Part shown: in pieces, positions 8,246 through 16,849 of the stretch
Numbering within the stretch: position 1 is the first letter of the stretch
Layout: each line of letters starts with the position of its first letter
Notes under the pieces: model-generated
The model's input: only the letters and a program-made list of their open reading frames with translations
The model's database searches: none
What the model was told of the DNA's origin: nothing
Made by a program: the position numbers and the translations under genes
Assembly (NCBI GenBank): GCA_030451825.1
Contig: JAKDNL010000003.1
Location: forward strand, 1 to 51,598
Length of the DNA stretch: 51,598 nt
Source of the DNA: Pseudonocardia sp.
Lineage (GTDB): Bacteria > Actinomycetota > Actinomycetes > Mycobacteriales > Pseudonocardiaceae
Reading direction: 5' to 3'

Positions 8246-10113
8246 GCCGGGACGGTGCGCGCCTGGTCGTGGGCGTCGACATCGGCAACTCCACGACCGA
8301 GGCGTGCGTCGCCCTGATCTCCGACGACCGTTCCACCCGCTGGCTGGGGAGCGGGATCGCCGCGACGTCCGGGGTCAAGGGCACCCCGGCCAACGTCGAC
8401 GGGGTCGCGGCCTCGATCGACCAGGCACTGGCCCGGGCCGGGCGCCGGCTGGGCGAGGTCGACGTGGTCCTCACCAACGAGGCCACCCCCGTGATCAGTG
8501 GGCTGGCCATGGAGACGATCACCGAGACGGTGGTGACCGAGTCGACGATGATCGGCCACGACCCCCGCACCCCGGGCGGTGGCGGGCTCGGCGTCGGCAC
8601 CACGGTGGGGCTGCACGCGCTCGCCGGCTGCGCCGTGGGCGACGATGTCATCGTCGTGGTCGGGGTCGACGAGGACTTCGAGGACATCGCCGACGTCCTC
8701 GTGACGGCCACCCGGCGCGGGGTCGCGGTGCACGGAGCGATCCTCGGCGGGGACGAAGCGGTGCTGGTGGCCAACCGGCTAGACACCCGGCTGCCGATCA
8801 TCGACGAGGTCTCGCTGATCGACGAGGTACCGCTCGGGATGCTGACCGCGGTGGAGGTCGCCGATCCCGGCCGCACGATCCGGACCCTGTCGAACTCCTA
8901 CGGGATCGCCACCCTGTTCGGGCTCGACGCCGAGCAGACCGCGATGATCGCGCCGGTGGCCCGGTCGCTCACCGGGAACCGCTCCGCGGTGGTCGTCCGC
9001 ACGCCGAGCGGCGACGTCACCGACCGGCACATCCCGGCGGGGTCGGTGTCGCTGCGGGGCGAGTCGCTCACCCTGAGCGTGGAGGTCGACGCGGGCGCCG
9101 AGAAGGTCATGGGGTCGCTGGCCCGGGTGCAGCCGCTTCTCGACGCGAGCGGGGAGAGCGGCACCAACGTCGGCGGCATGATCGCCGGGGTCCGGGACGC
9201 GATGGCCGAGCTGACCGGCCAGAACCCCGGCGAGATCCACATCCGGGACCTGCTGGCCGTGGACACGCTGGTGCCCACCGAGGTCCGCGGCGGCCTCGCC
9301 CACGAGGTCTCGCGCGAGGATGCGGTCCTGCTCGCGGCCATGGTGCGCACCAGCCGAGGCCCGATGGAACAGGTGGCCTCCGAGGTGCGCCGGGACCTCG
9401 GCGCGAGGGCGGGCCGGGCCGTGGATGTCGAGATCGGCGGCGTCGAGGCCGAGATGGCGGTCAGGGGCGCGCTGACCACCCCGGGCACGCGGGAGCCGAT
9501 CGTCGTGCTCGACCTCGGCGGGGGCTCCACCGACGCCGCCTACTCCGACCGGTCGGACGAGGTCACCTCGGTCCACGTCGCCGGGGCCGGCGACCTGGTG
9601 ACCACCCTCATCGACGCCGAGCTCGGGCTGGACGACAAGCGCGTCGCCGAGGAGATCAAGCGCAACCCGCTGGCCAAGGTGGAGAGCTTCTTCCACGTCC
9701 GCCACGAGGACGGCACCGCGCAGTTCTTCTCCGAGCCGCTGTCGCCGGAGCTCTTCGCCCGGGTCGTCGTGCTCGGCGAGGGGGGATATGTGGTCGTGCC
9801 CGGGCGCCACGACCTGGCGACGGTCAAGCGCGTGCGGCGCGAGGCCAAGCGCCGCGTCTTCTGCGTCAACGCCCTCCGGGCCCTGGAGCAGATCGCTCCG
9901 GGTGGCAACATCCGCCAGATCGAGTTCGTGGTCCTGCTCGGCGGGTCGGCCCTGGACTTCGAGATTCCCGACATGATCGCCGACGCGGTCGCCGGGTTCG
10001 GCATCGTCTGCGGCACCGGGAACGTGCATGCGGCGCTGGGTCCCCGCAACGCGGTGGCCTCCGGCCTCGTCTCCGCGCACGCGGCGCGGCCGGGCAGCGT
10101 CTCCGCGGCATGA
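8242..10113 (+). CDS. pduG: Diol dehydratase-reactivating factor, large (ATPase) subunit
   Basis: This 623-residue DdrA/PduG-family protein is a chaperone-like ATPase that releases damaged cobalamin from inactivated diol/glycerol dehydratase. Visible motifs are the N-terminal actin-fold phosphate loop VGVDIGNSTTEACVALI, the second nucleotide loop VVLDLGGGSTDAAYSD and the C-terminal GIVCGTGNVHAALGPRNAVA. Length is normal for the family (about 600-610). It is translationally coupled at both ends: its ATG overlaps pduD and its TGA overlaps the ATG of pduH. It appears intact although the enzyme it serves is not. Confidence 0.92.
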   Translation: MSRDGARLVVGVDIGNSTTEACVALISDDRSTRWLGSGIAATSGVKGTPANVDGVAASIDQALARAGRRLGEVDVVLTNEATPVISGLAMETITETVVTESTMIGHDPRTPGGGGLGVGTTVGLHALAGCAVGDDVIVVVGVDEDFEDIADVLVTATRRGVAVHGAILGGDEAVLVANRLDTRLPIIDEVSLIDEVPLGMLTAVEVADPGRTIRTLSNSYGIATLFGLDAEQTAMIAPVARSLTGNRSAVVVRTPSGDVTDRHIPAGSVSLRGESLTLSVEVDAGAEKVMGSLARVQPLLDASGESGTNVGGMIAGVRDAMAELTGQNPGEIHIRDLLAVDTLVPTEVRGGLAHEVSREDAVLLAAMVRTSRGPMEQVASEVRRDLGARAGRAVDVEIGGVEAEMAVRGALTTPGTREPIVVLDLGGGSTDAAYSDRSDEVTSVHVAGAGDLVTTLIDAELGLDDKRVAEEIKRNPLAKVESFFHVRHEDGTAQFFSEPLSPELFARVVVLGEGGYVVVPGRHDLATVKRVRREAKRRVFCVNALRALEQIAPGGNIRQIEFVVLLGGSALDFEIPDMIADAVAGFGIVCGTGNVHAALGPRNAVASGLVSAHAARPGSVSAA

Positions 10114-10466
10114 GCGCCGAGGACGAGGCCACCCGGCCGGTGATCACCATCCTCATCTCCGGGGGCGAGAACCTCGCCGGGGTGCTTCGCGAGGTCGCGG
10201 CGGGGATCGAGGAGGAGGGCGTCCCCTACGACCTCCGTTCCGGGTCGGGCGCCGACCCGGTCGCCCTCGCCCACACCGCGGCCCACGCCTCACCCCTCGA
10301 CGTGGGCGTCGGCGTCAGCGCGCGCGGAATCAGCGTCCACCATGCGAAGCTGCCCGCCGACCGCCCCGTGGCGCACGCCCGGGAGGCGACCCACGCCGTC
10401 GGTCGCCGGATGGGTCACGACGCCGCGCGCATCGTCACCGGCCTGCCGCTCAAGCTCGCCGAGTGA
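10110..10466 (+). CDS. pduH: Diol dehydratase-reactivating factor, small subunit
   Basis: This 118-residue DdrB/PduH-like protein replaces the dehydratase beta subunit during cofactor exchange. The fold relation to PduD shows in SGSGADPVALAHTAAHASPL and DVGVGVSARGISVHHAKLP. It starts at the ATG at 10,110, overlapping the pduG stop by 4 nt, and ends the operon. No shell-protein, pduP or pduO genes follow, so nothing here indicates a microcompartment. Confidence 0.88.
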   Translation: MSAEDEATRPVITILISGGENLAGVLREVAAGIEEEGVPYDLRSGSGADPVALAHTAAHASPLDVGVGVSARGISVHHAKLPADRPVAHAREATHAVGRRMGHDAARIVTGLPLKLAE

Positions 10467-10532
10467 GGGTCATCGCGGTGCTCCGGCAGGCGGGACCGCA
10501 TCGGCTGAGCGGTCACCACCGAAGGACCGAAC

Positions 10533-10946
10533 TCACTCCGCGACGTCCACGTCACTCTCGGGCGCCGCGGGTGCGGTGTCCTGGCGCCACTCGGCGATCA
10601 GGGACTGCTTGAACCGGTTGTTGGCCGGGAGCGGGAGGCCCTTGGCCTCGGCCCACTGCCGCAGCTGCACCCGCTCGGTCGCGGAGAGGCCGGTACCGGT
10701 CGGAGCACGCCCGGCCCGTCGTCGGCTCGGCGGGAGTTCGGCCCGAGCCGGCAACGTGGCCGTGTCCGGAGCGGCGGCCTCCACCCGGCCGGCATCGATG
10801 AACGGCCGCAGGGCCTCGAGCAGGCGGCGGTACTCGAGACCGGCGAGGTCGATCTCGATCCGCATCTGATCGATGTGGATCTCGTGGGGCTCGACGTCGT
10901 CTTCGGTACCGGTGACGTCACAGAACCGGATCTGGCGAATCCCCAT
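10533..10946 (-). CDS. Lsr2-like nucleoid-associated protein
   Basis: This 137-residue protein has the Lsr2 layout. The N-terminal beta-rich dimerisation domain (VTGTEDDVEPHEIHIDQM, then YRRLLEALRPFI) is followed by a Pro/Arg/Ala linker and a C-terminal helix-turn-helix (LRQWAEAKGLPLPANNRF). Classical Lsr2 carries an RGR AT-hook-like loop between the two C-terminal helices. Here that position reads NNR, so DNA recognition may differ. It lies 3 nt downstream of the next minus-strand gene and is probably its co-transcribed partner. Accessory Lsr2 paralogues often accompany acquired DNA; that link is inference. Confidence 0.75.
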   Translation of the reverse strand: MGIRQIRFCDVTGTEDDVEPHEIHIDQMRIEIDLAGLEYRRLLEALRPFIDAGRVEAAAPDTATLPARAELPPSRRRAGRAPTGTGLSATERVQLRQWAEAKGLPLPANNRFKQSLIAEWRQDTAPAAPESDVDVAE

Positions 10947-10949
10947 GAG

Positions 10950-11444
10950 CTACTGCTTCTCCTTCGCGCCGGCCCGGGCGGCGGCCTTGCGCAGCGCGGC
11001 CACACTCTGTCCGGCCAGGGCCTTGGAGGCGACCGAGTCGCCGATCTGACGGGGGGTCATGTGGCCGCGTCCGGACGGGGCCAGGTAGGTCTCGCCATCG
11101 GGCCCGGTGCGGTATTCCAGCTGTGAGGCGACCCGTTGGAACCGGGTGCTGCGACCGGGTCGGCGGGCGCCTTCCCACTTCTCCACCTTGACCGCGAGCT
11201 CGCAGCAGGTGCAGGTCAGGCGGCGGATCAACAGGCCGTCGTCGTCGACGCCGGTGAAGTGGATCCCGGCCTGGCGGATGGTCGGGAACAGGTGTCGGCC
11301 GCGTTCGCGGCAGGTCAGGACATCGTCGGAGACCCGATCGACGTAGAGGTCGACGTCGGAATCCGAGGCCCGGATCCAACCCGATTCCTGCTGCTGTTCT
11401 CCCTGGATCGAGGTCGGCAACTTCGTTGCCGCGCTATCGGTCAC
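10950..11444 (-). CDS. Conserved hypothetical protein with Cys cluster, partner of Lsr2-like gene
   Basis: The protein has 164 residues from the GTG at 11,444, chosen because GGGAG lies 7 nt upstream; an upstream extension to 11,549 is low-complexity. The central region has regularly spaced cysteines (LTCRERGRHLF, then RRLTCTCCELAVKVEKWE) that could bind a metal or form a small treble-clef-like unit. The C-terminal third is helical and basic (MTPRQIGDSVASKALAGQSV, then AALRKAAARAG). I do not recognise a characterised family. Tight linkage (3 nt) to the Lsr2-like gene suggests a DNA- or chromatin-related role. Confidence 0.6.
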   Translation of the reverse strand: MTDSAATKLPTSIQGEQQQESGWIRASDSDVDLYVDRVSDDVLTCRERGRHLFPTIRQAGIHFTGVDDDGLLIRRLTCTCCELAVKVEKWEGARRPGRSTRFQRVASQLEYRTGPDGETYLAPSGRGHMTPRQIGDSVASKALAGQSVAALRKAAARAGAKEKQ

Positions 11445-11650
11445 GCCCGGCTCCCTCTGGTCGGCATACTCGAGATCAGTATTTGTTCGCCGCCCATCGC
11501 AGGCGGCGCTGCGACCATTGTGGTCGATCCGTGCCGCGCGTGCGCGCAAGGGCTGGGTTGGTGTCCGTCACGGCCAACGGTCACCGCGATTCCGGAGACA
11601 CCGACCGGGGACGGGCGGCGCAGGTTCGCACCGCCCGTCCGACAGTGGGA

Positions 11651-12043
11651 TCAGGCCGACAGGCCGACGGTCTTCCAGAACTCCGCGAACTCCGGCGGGC
11701 AGGTGTCGGTGCTCCGGACGGCCCTGCCGTCGACGAACTGGTGGGTAGTGATCATCGTGACGTCGATGACGTGCTCGCCGAGCTTGCGGTAGATCCGCAC
11801 CCAGGCGATCACGACGCCCTCCGGGGTCGTCTCGGTGCGGACGACCTCGTTGGCGAACTCGTCGACCTTGGCCAGCACGCCGAAGGCCTCCAGGAACTCG
11901 CCCTTGGAGTAGACCTTCTGGGTGCCGTCGAGTGCGAAGCCGGCCCAGGTCATGTCGTCGTGGAAGAGCTCGACGAGCGGATCAGCGTCACCCTTGTCGG
12001 CGGCGGCGAAAGCGGCGGTCAGGTTCTCGGCATCGGTGGCCAT
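11651..12043 (-). CDS. SnoaL-like / NTF2-fold protein
   Basis: This 130-residue alpha+beta barrel has the usual length of SnoaL-like polyketide cyclase or limonene-epoxide-hydrolase-type proteins. It has the early helix AENLTAAFAAADKGDADPLV, the FHDDMTWAGFALDGTQKVYS strand pair, and YRKLGEHVIDVTMITTHQFV followed by DGRAV. It is the last gene of a three-gene minus-strand operon (SDR, flavoprotein, this) with 30-nt spacings. The likely role is isomerase, hydrolase or small-ligand binding for the same pathway; no specific reaction can be assigned. Confidence 0.75.
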   Translation of the reverse strand: MATDAENLTAAFAAADKGDADPLVELFHDDMTWAGFALDGTQKVYSKGEFLEAFGVLAKVDEFANEVVRTETTPEGVVIAWVRIYRKLGEHVIDVTMITTHQFVDGRAVRSTDTCPPEFAEFWKTVGLSA

Positions 12044-12075
12044 GTTCGTGTCTCCTCGGATCTGGGGGCGGGCGG

Positions 12076-13257
12076 TCAGCGGTTCGCGTAGCCGGCGAGG
12101 ATCGGCCCGGCCGCCTCGACGAGGGTCATCGGCTCGACCAGCATGTGCTGTGCGCCGACCGAGATGTCACGCATGCAGCGGCCGAGGACGCTGGGGTTCC
12201 GGATGGAGGCACTCCCGCCCCAGCCGTACGCGAACGTCACGACGTCGCGTGCGACCCCCTGCACCCAGGTCGTGACCTGCCGCAACCGGGCACGCTGCTC
12301 GTCGGAGATCGCACCGGCGCGGGCAGCGGCCTCGGCGTCGGCGTGCGCGTCGTAGACGTAGCGGCGGGCGGCCTGCAGCGCGGCGTCGTGGACGGCGAAC
12401 TCGCGGCGGAACATGTCGGAGTCGCCGATCACCGACGGGTAACCGGGGCGGGCCTTCGTCGCGGCGATGCGGGCGATCTCCTCGAGGGCGCGCTGGGCGA
12501 TGCCCAGCGCCACCGGGCCATGGCCGCCGACCCCGATTCCCAGCAGTCCGAGGTGATACACCGACTCGTCGCGGACGGGGGTAGTGGAGAACGTGTCCAT
12601 CGCGTGCTTCTCGGGAACGAACACGTCGGTCACCGTGTAGTCGTCGCTCCCGGTGGCCACCATGCCCATGACGTCCCAGCCGCCACGGAACTCGACCTTG
12701 TCCCTCGGCACGAAGGCGACCCGGCAGACCGGCTGGTCGCCGTCCATCTCCGGGTTGCCGTCGTCGTCGTGTACGACGAATCCGGCGCCGATCCAGGACG
12801 CGTGGCCCGAACCGCTGGCGAAGCCGTAGTTGCCGGTCACCCGGTACCCACCCTCGGCCCGGACACCCTTTCCGGTCGGCAGGATCATTCCCGCGGTGAT
12901 GCCACGGTCCGGCCCGGCGAACATCTCGCGTGCCCCGGCATCACTCAGGAAGCCGGCAGCCACCCCCGTGCTGAAGGCGTTGGCCATCACCGCCCAGCCG
13001 GTCGAACCGTCGGCCCGCGCGAGTTCCTCGATGACCTTCAACGACTCGACGATGCCCTGCCCACCGCCACCCCACTCGCGAGGGACCAGGATCCAGAACA
13101 GCTCCTGCTCGGCGAGAGCCCGGACCACGGCCGGGGAGACGGCGCGGCCCTCTTCCATGCCGTTCGCCTCGGCGTCGATGATCGGGGCGATGCTGCGGGC
13201 ACGAGCGACGTAGTCCTGAGTGTCGACGGTGTCGGGCGGGGTGAGTGTCTGTGTCAT
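12076..13257 (-). CDS. Acyl-CoA dehydrogenase-like flavin-dependent monooxygenase/oxidoreductase
   Basis: The protein has 393 residues from the ATG at 13,257; the upstream extension antisense to the SDR is rejected. The fold is that of two-component flavin oxygenases related to HsaA, HpaB and DszC. It has the N-terminal helices with LVPREWGGGGQGIVESLKVI, the flavin-facing GSTGWAVMANAFSTGVAAGF, a beta domain (GYRVTGNYGFASGSGHA) and a C-terminal bundle containing AYGWGGSASIRNPSVLGRCM and the conserved RDISVGAQH. A usual acyl-CoA catalytic Glu is not obvious, which fits an oxygenase using reduced flavin from a partner. It sits between a mycofactocin-type SDR and a SnoaL protein. No flavin reductase is adjacent. 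Confidence 0.8.
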   Translation of the reverse strand: MTQTLTPPDTVDTQDYVARARSIAPIIDAEANGMEEGRAVSPAVVRALAEQELFWILVPREWGGGGQGIVESLKVIEELARADGSTGWAVMANAFSTGVAAGFLSDAGAREMFAGPDRGITAGMILPTGKGVRAEGGYRVTGNYGFASGSGHASWIGAGFVVHDDDGNPEMDGDQPVCRVAFVPRDKVEFRGGWDVMGMVATGSDDYTVTDVFVPEKHAMDTFSTTPVRDESVYHLGLLGIGVGGHGPVALGIAQRALEEIARIAATKARPGYPSVIGDSDMFRREFAVHDAALQAARRYVYDAHADAEAAARAGAISDEQRARLRQVTTWVQGVARDVVTFAYGWGGSASIRNPSVLGRCMRDISVGAQHMLVEPMTLVEAAGPILAGYANR

Positions 13258-13288
13258 GGCTGGGAACCTCCGTGGTTCGGTACGGCCG

Positions 13289-14125
13289 TCAGAGCTTCTG
13301 GATGGACCCGGCGTCGACGGGCAGGGCGACACCGGTGATGTACTTGGCGTCGTCGGAGGCGAGCCAGGCGACGGCGTTGCTGATGTCACGGGGCTCGAGC
13401 CACGGCACCGGGAGGACGTTCATGCCGGCCTGGAGCGCCTCGCGGAAGTCGTCGTGGGTCGGGTTCTCCAGATCGGGCCGGAACAGCCGGTACATGCCGA
13501 CGTGGTCGATCATGTCGGTGAGCACCGACGTCGGGTGGATCGAGTTCGTCCGGATGCTGTGCTGTCCCAACTCGTTCGACATCGTGCGGGCGAGGCCGGT
13601 GACACCGTGCTTGGCCGCGACGTAGTGGGCGAAGTTGGGGAAGCCCTGGATGCCGCCGCTGGAGCTGATGAGGACGACCGAGCCGCCCTCGCCCTGCTCG
13701 ATCAGCGTCGGCACGGTCGCCTTGACGGTCTTCCACACACCGGTCAGGTTGACGTCGATCATCGTGTTCCACTGGTCCTCGGTGATCTCGTGCACCGGGG
13801 CGCTGGAGAAGACGCCCGCGTTCGCAACCACGATGTCGAGGCGTCCGAGCTCGGCGACACCGTCGGCGACGGCGGACTGCAACGCGCCGAGGTCGCGGAC
13901 GTCCGCCTCGCGGGTGACGATGCGGCGGTCCAGCTTCTCGACCTCCGCCGCGGTCTCCGCGAGGTCGTCCGAGTCGGCGGCCCGGTATTCGATGGTGTCG
14001 ATCGGCGCGCAGATGTCGACCGCGATGATGTCCGCGCCGTCCTCGGCCAGGCGGACCGCGTGCGACCGTCCCTGACCACGTGCCGCTCCCGTGACGATGG
14101 CGACCTTGCCGTCGAGCTTGCCCAT
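13289..14125 (-). CDS. Mycofactocin-coupled SDR family oxidoreductase
   Basis: This 278-residue short-chain dehydrogenase starts at the ATG at 14,125, with AGGAG 8 nt upstream. The Rossmann motif is VTGAARGQGRSHAVRLAEDG, NAG is in VVANAGVFSSAP, and the catalytic triad lies in LISSSGG and HYVAAKHGVTG (Tyr-x3-Lys). The longer DICAPIDTIEYRAADSDDLA insertion after the second beta strand is the hallmark of the mycofactocin-dependent SDR subfamily, whose NAD(H) stays bound and is recycled by mycofactocin. It heads the SDR-flavoprotein-SnoaL operon and likely oxidises an alcohol to a ketone in that pathway. No mycofactocin biosynthesis genes are in the window. Confidence 0.88.
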   Translation of the reverse strand: MGKLDGKVAIVTGAARGQGRSHAVRLAEDGADIIAVDICAPIDTIEYRAADSDDLAETAAEVEKLDRRIVTREADVRDLGALQSAVADGVAELGRLDIVVANAGVFSSAPVHEITEDQWNTMIDVNLTGVWKTVKATVPTLIEQGEGGSVVLISSSGGIQGFPNFAHYVAAKHGVTGLARTMSNELGQHSIRTNSIHPTSVLTDMIDHVGMYRLFRPDLENPTHDDFREALQAGMNVLPVPWLEPRDISNAVAWLASDDAKYITGVALPVDAGSIQKL

Positions 14126-14198
14126 CCGCTGTTCTCCTTTGCCGGTCCCCGTATGACGGGCACCACAGTGGAGGGGTCCTCGGGGTGCGCCGCAGCGG

Positions 14199-14687
14199 GC
14201 AAACACCCGATCCGCTCTCGCCGCGTGGACCTCCGCCGCCGAGGATCGGCACGAGCGGGCCGCCGTGCTGCTGGGGGCGGCGTCGACCCGGTGGCGCTCC
14301 TTCGGGCAGCAGCTCTACGGATCACCCGACTGGCAGGCCCGCCGGAAGCGGTTCGAGGAACGGGCCCGCGACTCGCTCGGCGGCCCGACCTTCGACGCCG
14401 GGTTCCGGCACGGCAGCACGATGAACGCGTCGGACATGCTGGCCTACGCCCTGGACAACGCCTCCGCGCCCCTGCTCCCCGACCCGCAGGACATGCTCAC
14501 CGAACGGGAACGCGAGATCGTGGCGTTCGTCGCGGACGGCCTGACCAACCGGCAGATCGCCGAACAACTCGTGCTGTCGCACCGCACGATCGAAGGCCAC
14601 ATCAGCCGGACACTGGCCAAACTGGGCCTGCGCCGACGCGCGCAGCTGGCGGCGTGGATGGCGCGCCGTCGGTCGGCCCGCGCCTAA
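14199..14687 (+). pseudogene. LuxR-type (LAL-like) regulator, C-terminal remnant
   Basis: The reading frame from about 14,199 matches only the end of large LuxR regulators. It holds the last TPR-like helices (HERAAVLLGAASTRWRSFG, RRKRFEERARDSLGG) and a complete LuxR DNA-binding domain (LTEREREIVAFVADGLTNRQ, then HRTIEGHISRTLAKLG). A full-length LAL or ATPase-type member is 800-1,000 residues. The N-terminal AAA and TPR parts are missing and there is no RBS-supported start, although a GTG at 14,265 could give a 140-residue DNA-binding stub. It ends 10 nt before the aldo/keto reductase start. Confidence 0.65.
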
Positions 14688-14697
14688 CGTGGCAGCC

Positions 14698-15582
14698 ATG
14701 ACGATTCCCAGCCTCACGCTCAACAACGGCGTGACGATCCCGGCCGTCGGCTTCGGCGTCTTCCAGGCCGCCCCCGAGGAGACGGCCGCGGCCGTCGAGA
14801 CGGCGCTGGCCACCGGCTACCGCCACATCGACACCGCCGCCGCCTACGGCAACGAGCGGGAGGTCGGCGAGGCGATACGCCGCTCCGGCCTCGACCGGTC
14901 CGAGGTGGTCGTCGAAACCAAGATCTGGATCAGCGACTACGGCTACGACCAGACCCTGCGCGGTTTCGACAAGAGCGCCGGCAAGCTCGGCGTCGACCAG
15001 ATCGACCTGCTGATCCTGCACCAGGCCCTGCCCGACGAGTTCGAGCTCACCCTCGGCGCCTACACGGCGCTGGAGAAGCTCCTGGCCGACGGCCGGGTCC
15101 GCGCCATCGGGGTCAGCAACTTCATGCCCGACCACCTGGCCCGGCTCATGGAGCAGACCTCGGTGGTGCCCGCGATCAACCAGATCGAGGTGCACCCCTA
15201 CTTCCGCCAGTCCGAACTGCTCGCGGCCAACACCGAGCACGGGATCATCTCCCAGGCCTGGTCACCGATCGGCGGCATCACCTTCTACCGCGACGGCGCC
15301 CACGCAAGCACCCTGCAGGACCCCACCATCGCCGGGATCGCCGAGGCACACGGCCGCACCCCGGCCCAGGTGATGCTGCGCTGGCACCTCCAGCAAGGGC
15401 GCCAGGTCATCCCGAAATCCGTCACGCCGTCGCGGATCGCGGAGAACCTCGGCGTCACCGGCTTCGAGCTCACCACCGATCAGCTGGCCGCGATCGACGC
15501 CCTCGACACCGGCATCCGCGGTGGTCCGGAGCCCACGGCGCTCACCCGCGAGACCTCCGGCCGCGCCATCCCAGAGGCGTAA
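14698..15582 (+). CDS. Aldo/keto reductase
   Basis: This 294-residue AKR reduces aldehydes or ketones with NADPH in the cytoplasm. The (beta/alpha)8 barrel motifs are complete: GYRHIDTAAAYGNEREVGEA contains Asp and Tyr of the tetrad, VVETKIWISDYGYD the Lys, and the His is at LLILHQALPD. The cofactor segment is IPKSVTPSRIAENLGVTGFE. The ATG at 14,698 was chosen over a GTG three codons upstream because MTIPSLTLNNGVTIPAVGFG matches the family start. It follows the LuxR remnant immediately, so its own regulation may have been disturbed. Confidence 0.9.
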   Translation: MTIPSLTLNNGVTIPAVGFGVFQAAPEETAAAVETALATGYRHIDTAAAYGNEREVGEAIRRSGLDRSEVVVETKIWISDYGYDQTLRGFDKSAGKLGVDQIDLLILHQALPDEFELTLGAYTALEKLLADGRVRAIGVSNFMPDHLARLMEQTSVVPAINQIEVHPYFRQSELLAANTEHGIISQAWSPIGGITFYRDGAHASTLQDPTIAGIAEAHGRTPAQVMLRWHLQQGRQVIPKSVTPSRIAENLGVTGFELTTDQLAAIDALDTGIRGGPEPTALTRETSGRAIPEA

Positions 15583-15757
15583 GTGCCGCGACGGGCCCCG
15601 TCAGGACCTCACCGGCGTGCCGCGGCGTTCCAGCACGAAGCTTGGCTCGGGTGGCCCTCGTTGGCCTCCCCGGGTGTGCTCGTTCCGAGCTCACTGCGCG
15701 CGCAGAGGATTCGGCTCCCCGTAGGCTCCAGGTGCGACGACGGGCGGGGAGGGACGC

Positions 15758-16364
15758 ATGGTGGTCGAACGGAGCGGCAACGGCCGCCGGGAGGCCACCC
15801 GGGTCCGGCTCACCGAGCTGGCCCTCGACCTCTTCGCGCGGCAGGGGTTCGAGGACACGACCGCGGCCGAGATCGCCGCGGCGGCCGGGGTCACCGAGCG
15901 GACCTTCTTCAACCACTTCACCACGAAGCTTGACGCGATCTTCCCCGTCGTGAGTACACCTCCTTCGCGACCCTGCGCCAGCTCGTCGCCGAGGCCCCGG
16001 CCGACCTCGACGACCTCGACGTGCTGTGCGAGCTCGGACTGCGCTGGATGGCCGACGACCTCGCCGACGCCGAGTGGCACCACCGGGCCGGCAGGCTACG
16101 ACTGCAGGTGTCGGCGACGTCGGCAACCGTTCTGGGCATGCGCGCCGAAGCACAGGAACGGCTCGCCGACGCGCTGATCGGCGGCCTCGCCGCCCGGCAC
16201 GGGCGGCAGACCCCGACCCGGCCGAGGACGTGCTCGGGGTCGCGGCGGCCGCCGTCCTCCATCAGTCGTTCGTCCGGTGGGTGGAGGGCGACGACCCGAG
16301 TGCCTTCGAGGACCTCACCCGCGAGCGACTCACGATCCTGCGCGACGCCGTCGGCGCACGCTAG
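15758..16364 (+). pseudogene. TetR-family regulator with two frameshifts
   Basis: It starts at the ATG at 15,758 (GGGAGG upstream) with a good TetR helix-turn-helix, LARQGFEDTTAAEIAAAAG and VTERTFFNHFTTK after an initial basic helix. After about residue 65 the frame breaks near 15,950. The next frame gives SFATLRQLVAEAP, LRWMADDLADAEWHHRAGR and ERLADALIGGL. A second break near 16,205 leads to EDVLGVAAAAVLHQSFVRW and ends at the TAG at 16,362. Both breaks move the frame by -1, as expected for two lost bases. Joined, they give a normal TetR of about 200 residues. It would have repressed a neighbour, perhaps the aldo/keto reductase. Confidence 0.8.
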
Positions 16365-16849
16365 GCGCGCCGGAACCGTTCCCGGAGCGGGCGATCGTCC
16401 GGGGTCATCCGGTAGATCCCGCGCGCGGCGAGCCGGGGGACGATCTCGTCGACGACCTCCCGCAGCGTTTTCACGCCCATGGGCATGACAATGCTGAACC
16501 CCTCGGCGAGGCCGTCGTCGAACCAGCCCGCGAGATCGGCGGTGAACTCATCGTAGCTGCCGACGAACTTGCGGTGCGTCCATCCTCCCGCGGTCTGTGC
16601 GGCCACCTCGCCGACGTTGACCCCCGGGTTGTCGTGCACCCAGGTGTAGAGCCCGCGGTAGTTGCCCACGGAGTTCTTCACCGTTGCCCCGATCGCGTTC
16701 GGATCGGGCAGGACCTCGACCGGGAACGGCTCCTTGAGATCGGTGTAGCTGAACTCGATGCCGAAGGCGGCCAGCGCCTGTGGGGCGAGCGCCTTTCGTC
16801 GTCGAACCGCACCTAATTTCAGTGCACTGGAATTAGCACGGGCGGGCAC
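16361..16849 (-). pseudogene. LLM-class flavin monooxygenase (NtaA/SnaA/DszA type), C-terminal remnant
   Basis: The frame encodes about 140 recognisable residues of the C-terminal end of bacterial-luciferase-like monooxygenases. They include KNSVGNYRGLYTWVHDNPGV, the GWTHRKFVGSYDEFTADLAG helix, LAEGFSIVMPMGVKTLREVV and the end DEIVPRLAARGIY. These FMNH2-dependent enzymes are about 440 residues long. Everything before about 16,800 is absent and the first 18 codons look random. It converges on the broken TetR gene, overlapping its last 4 bases. No intact flavin reductase or transporter remains nearby. Confidence 0.7.

Noticed and set aside
8304-10466. 720-residue frame overlapping pduG
   Set aside because: Only its last 118 codons (pduH) are real; the rest is an Arg-rich shadow of pduG.
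6414-10466. Bacterial microcompartment (pdu) locus
   Set aside because: No shell-protein, pduP, pduQ or pduO genes in the window; only enzyme and reactivase genes.
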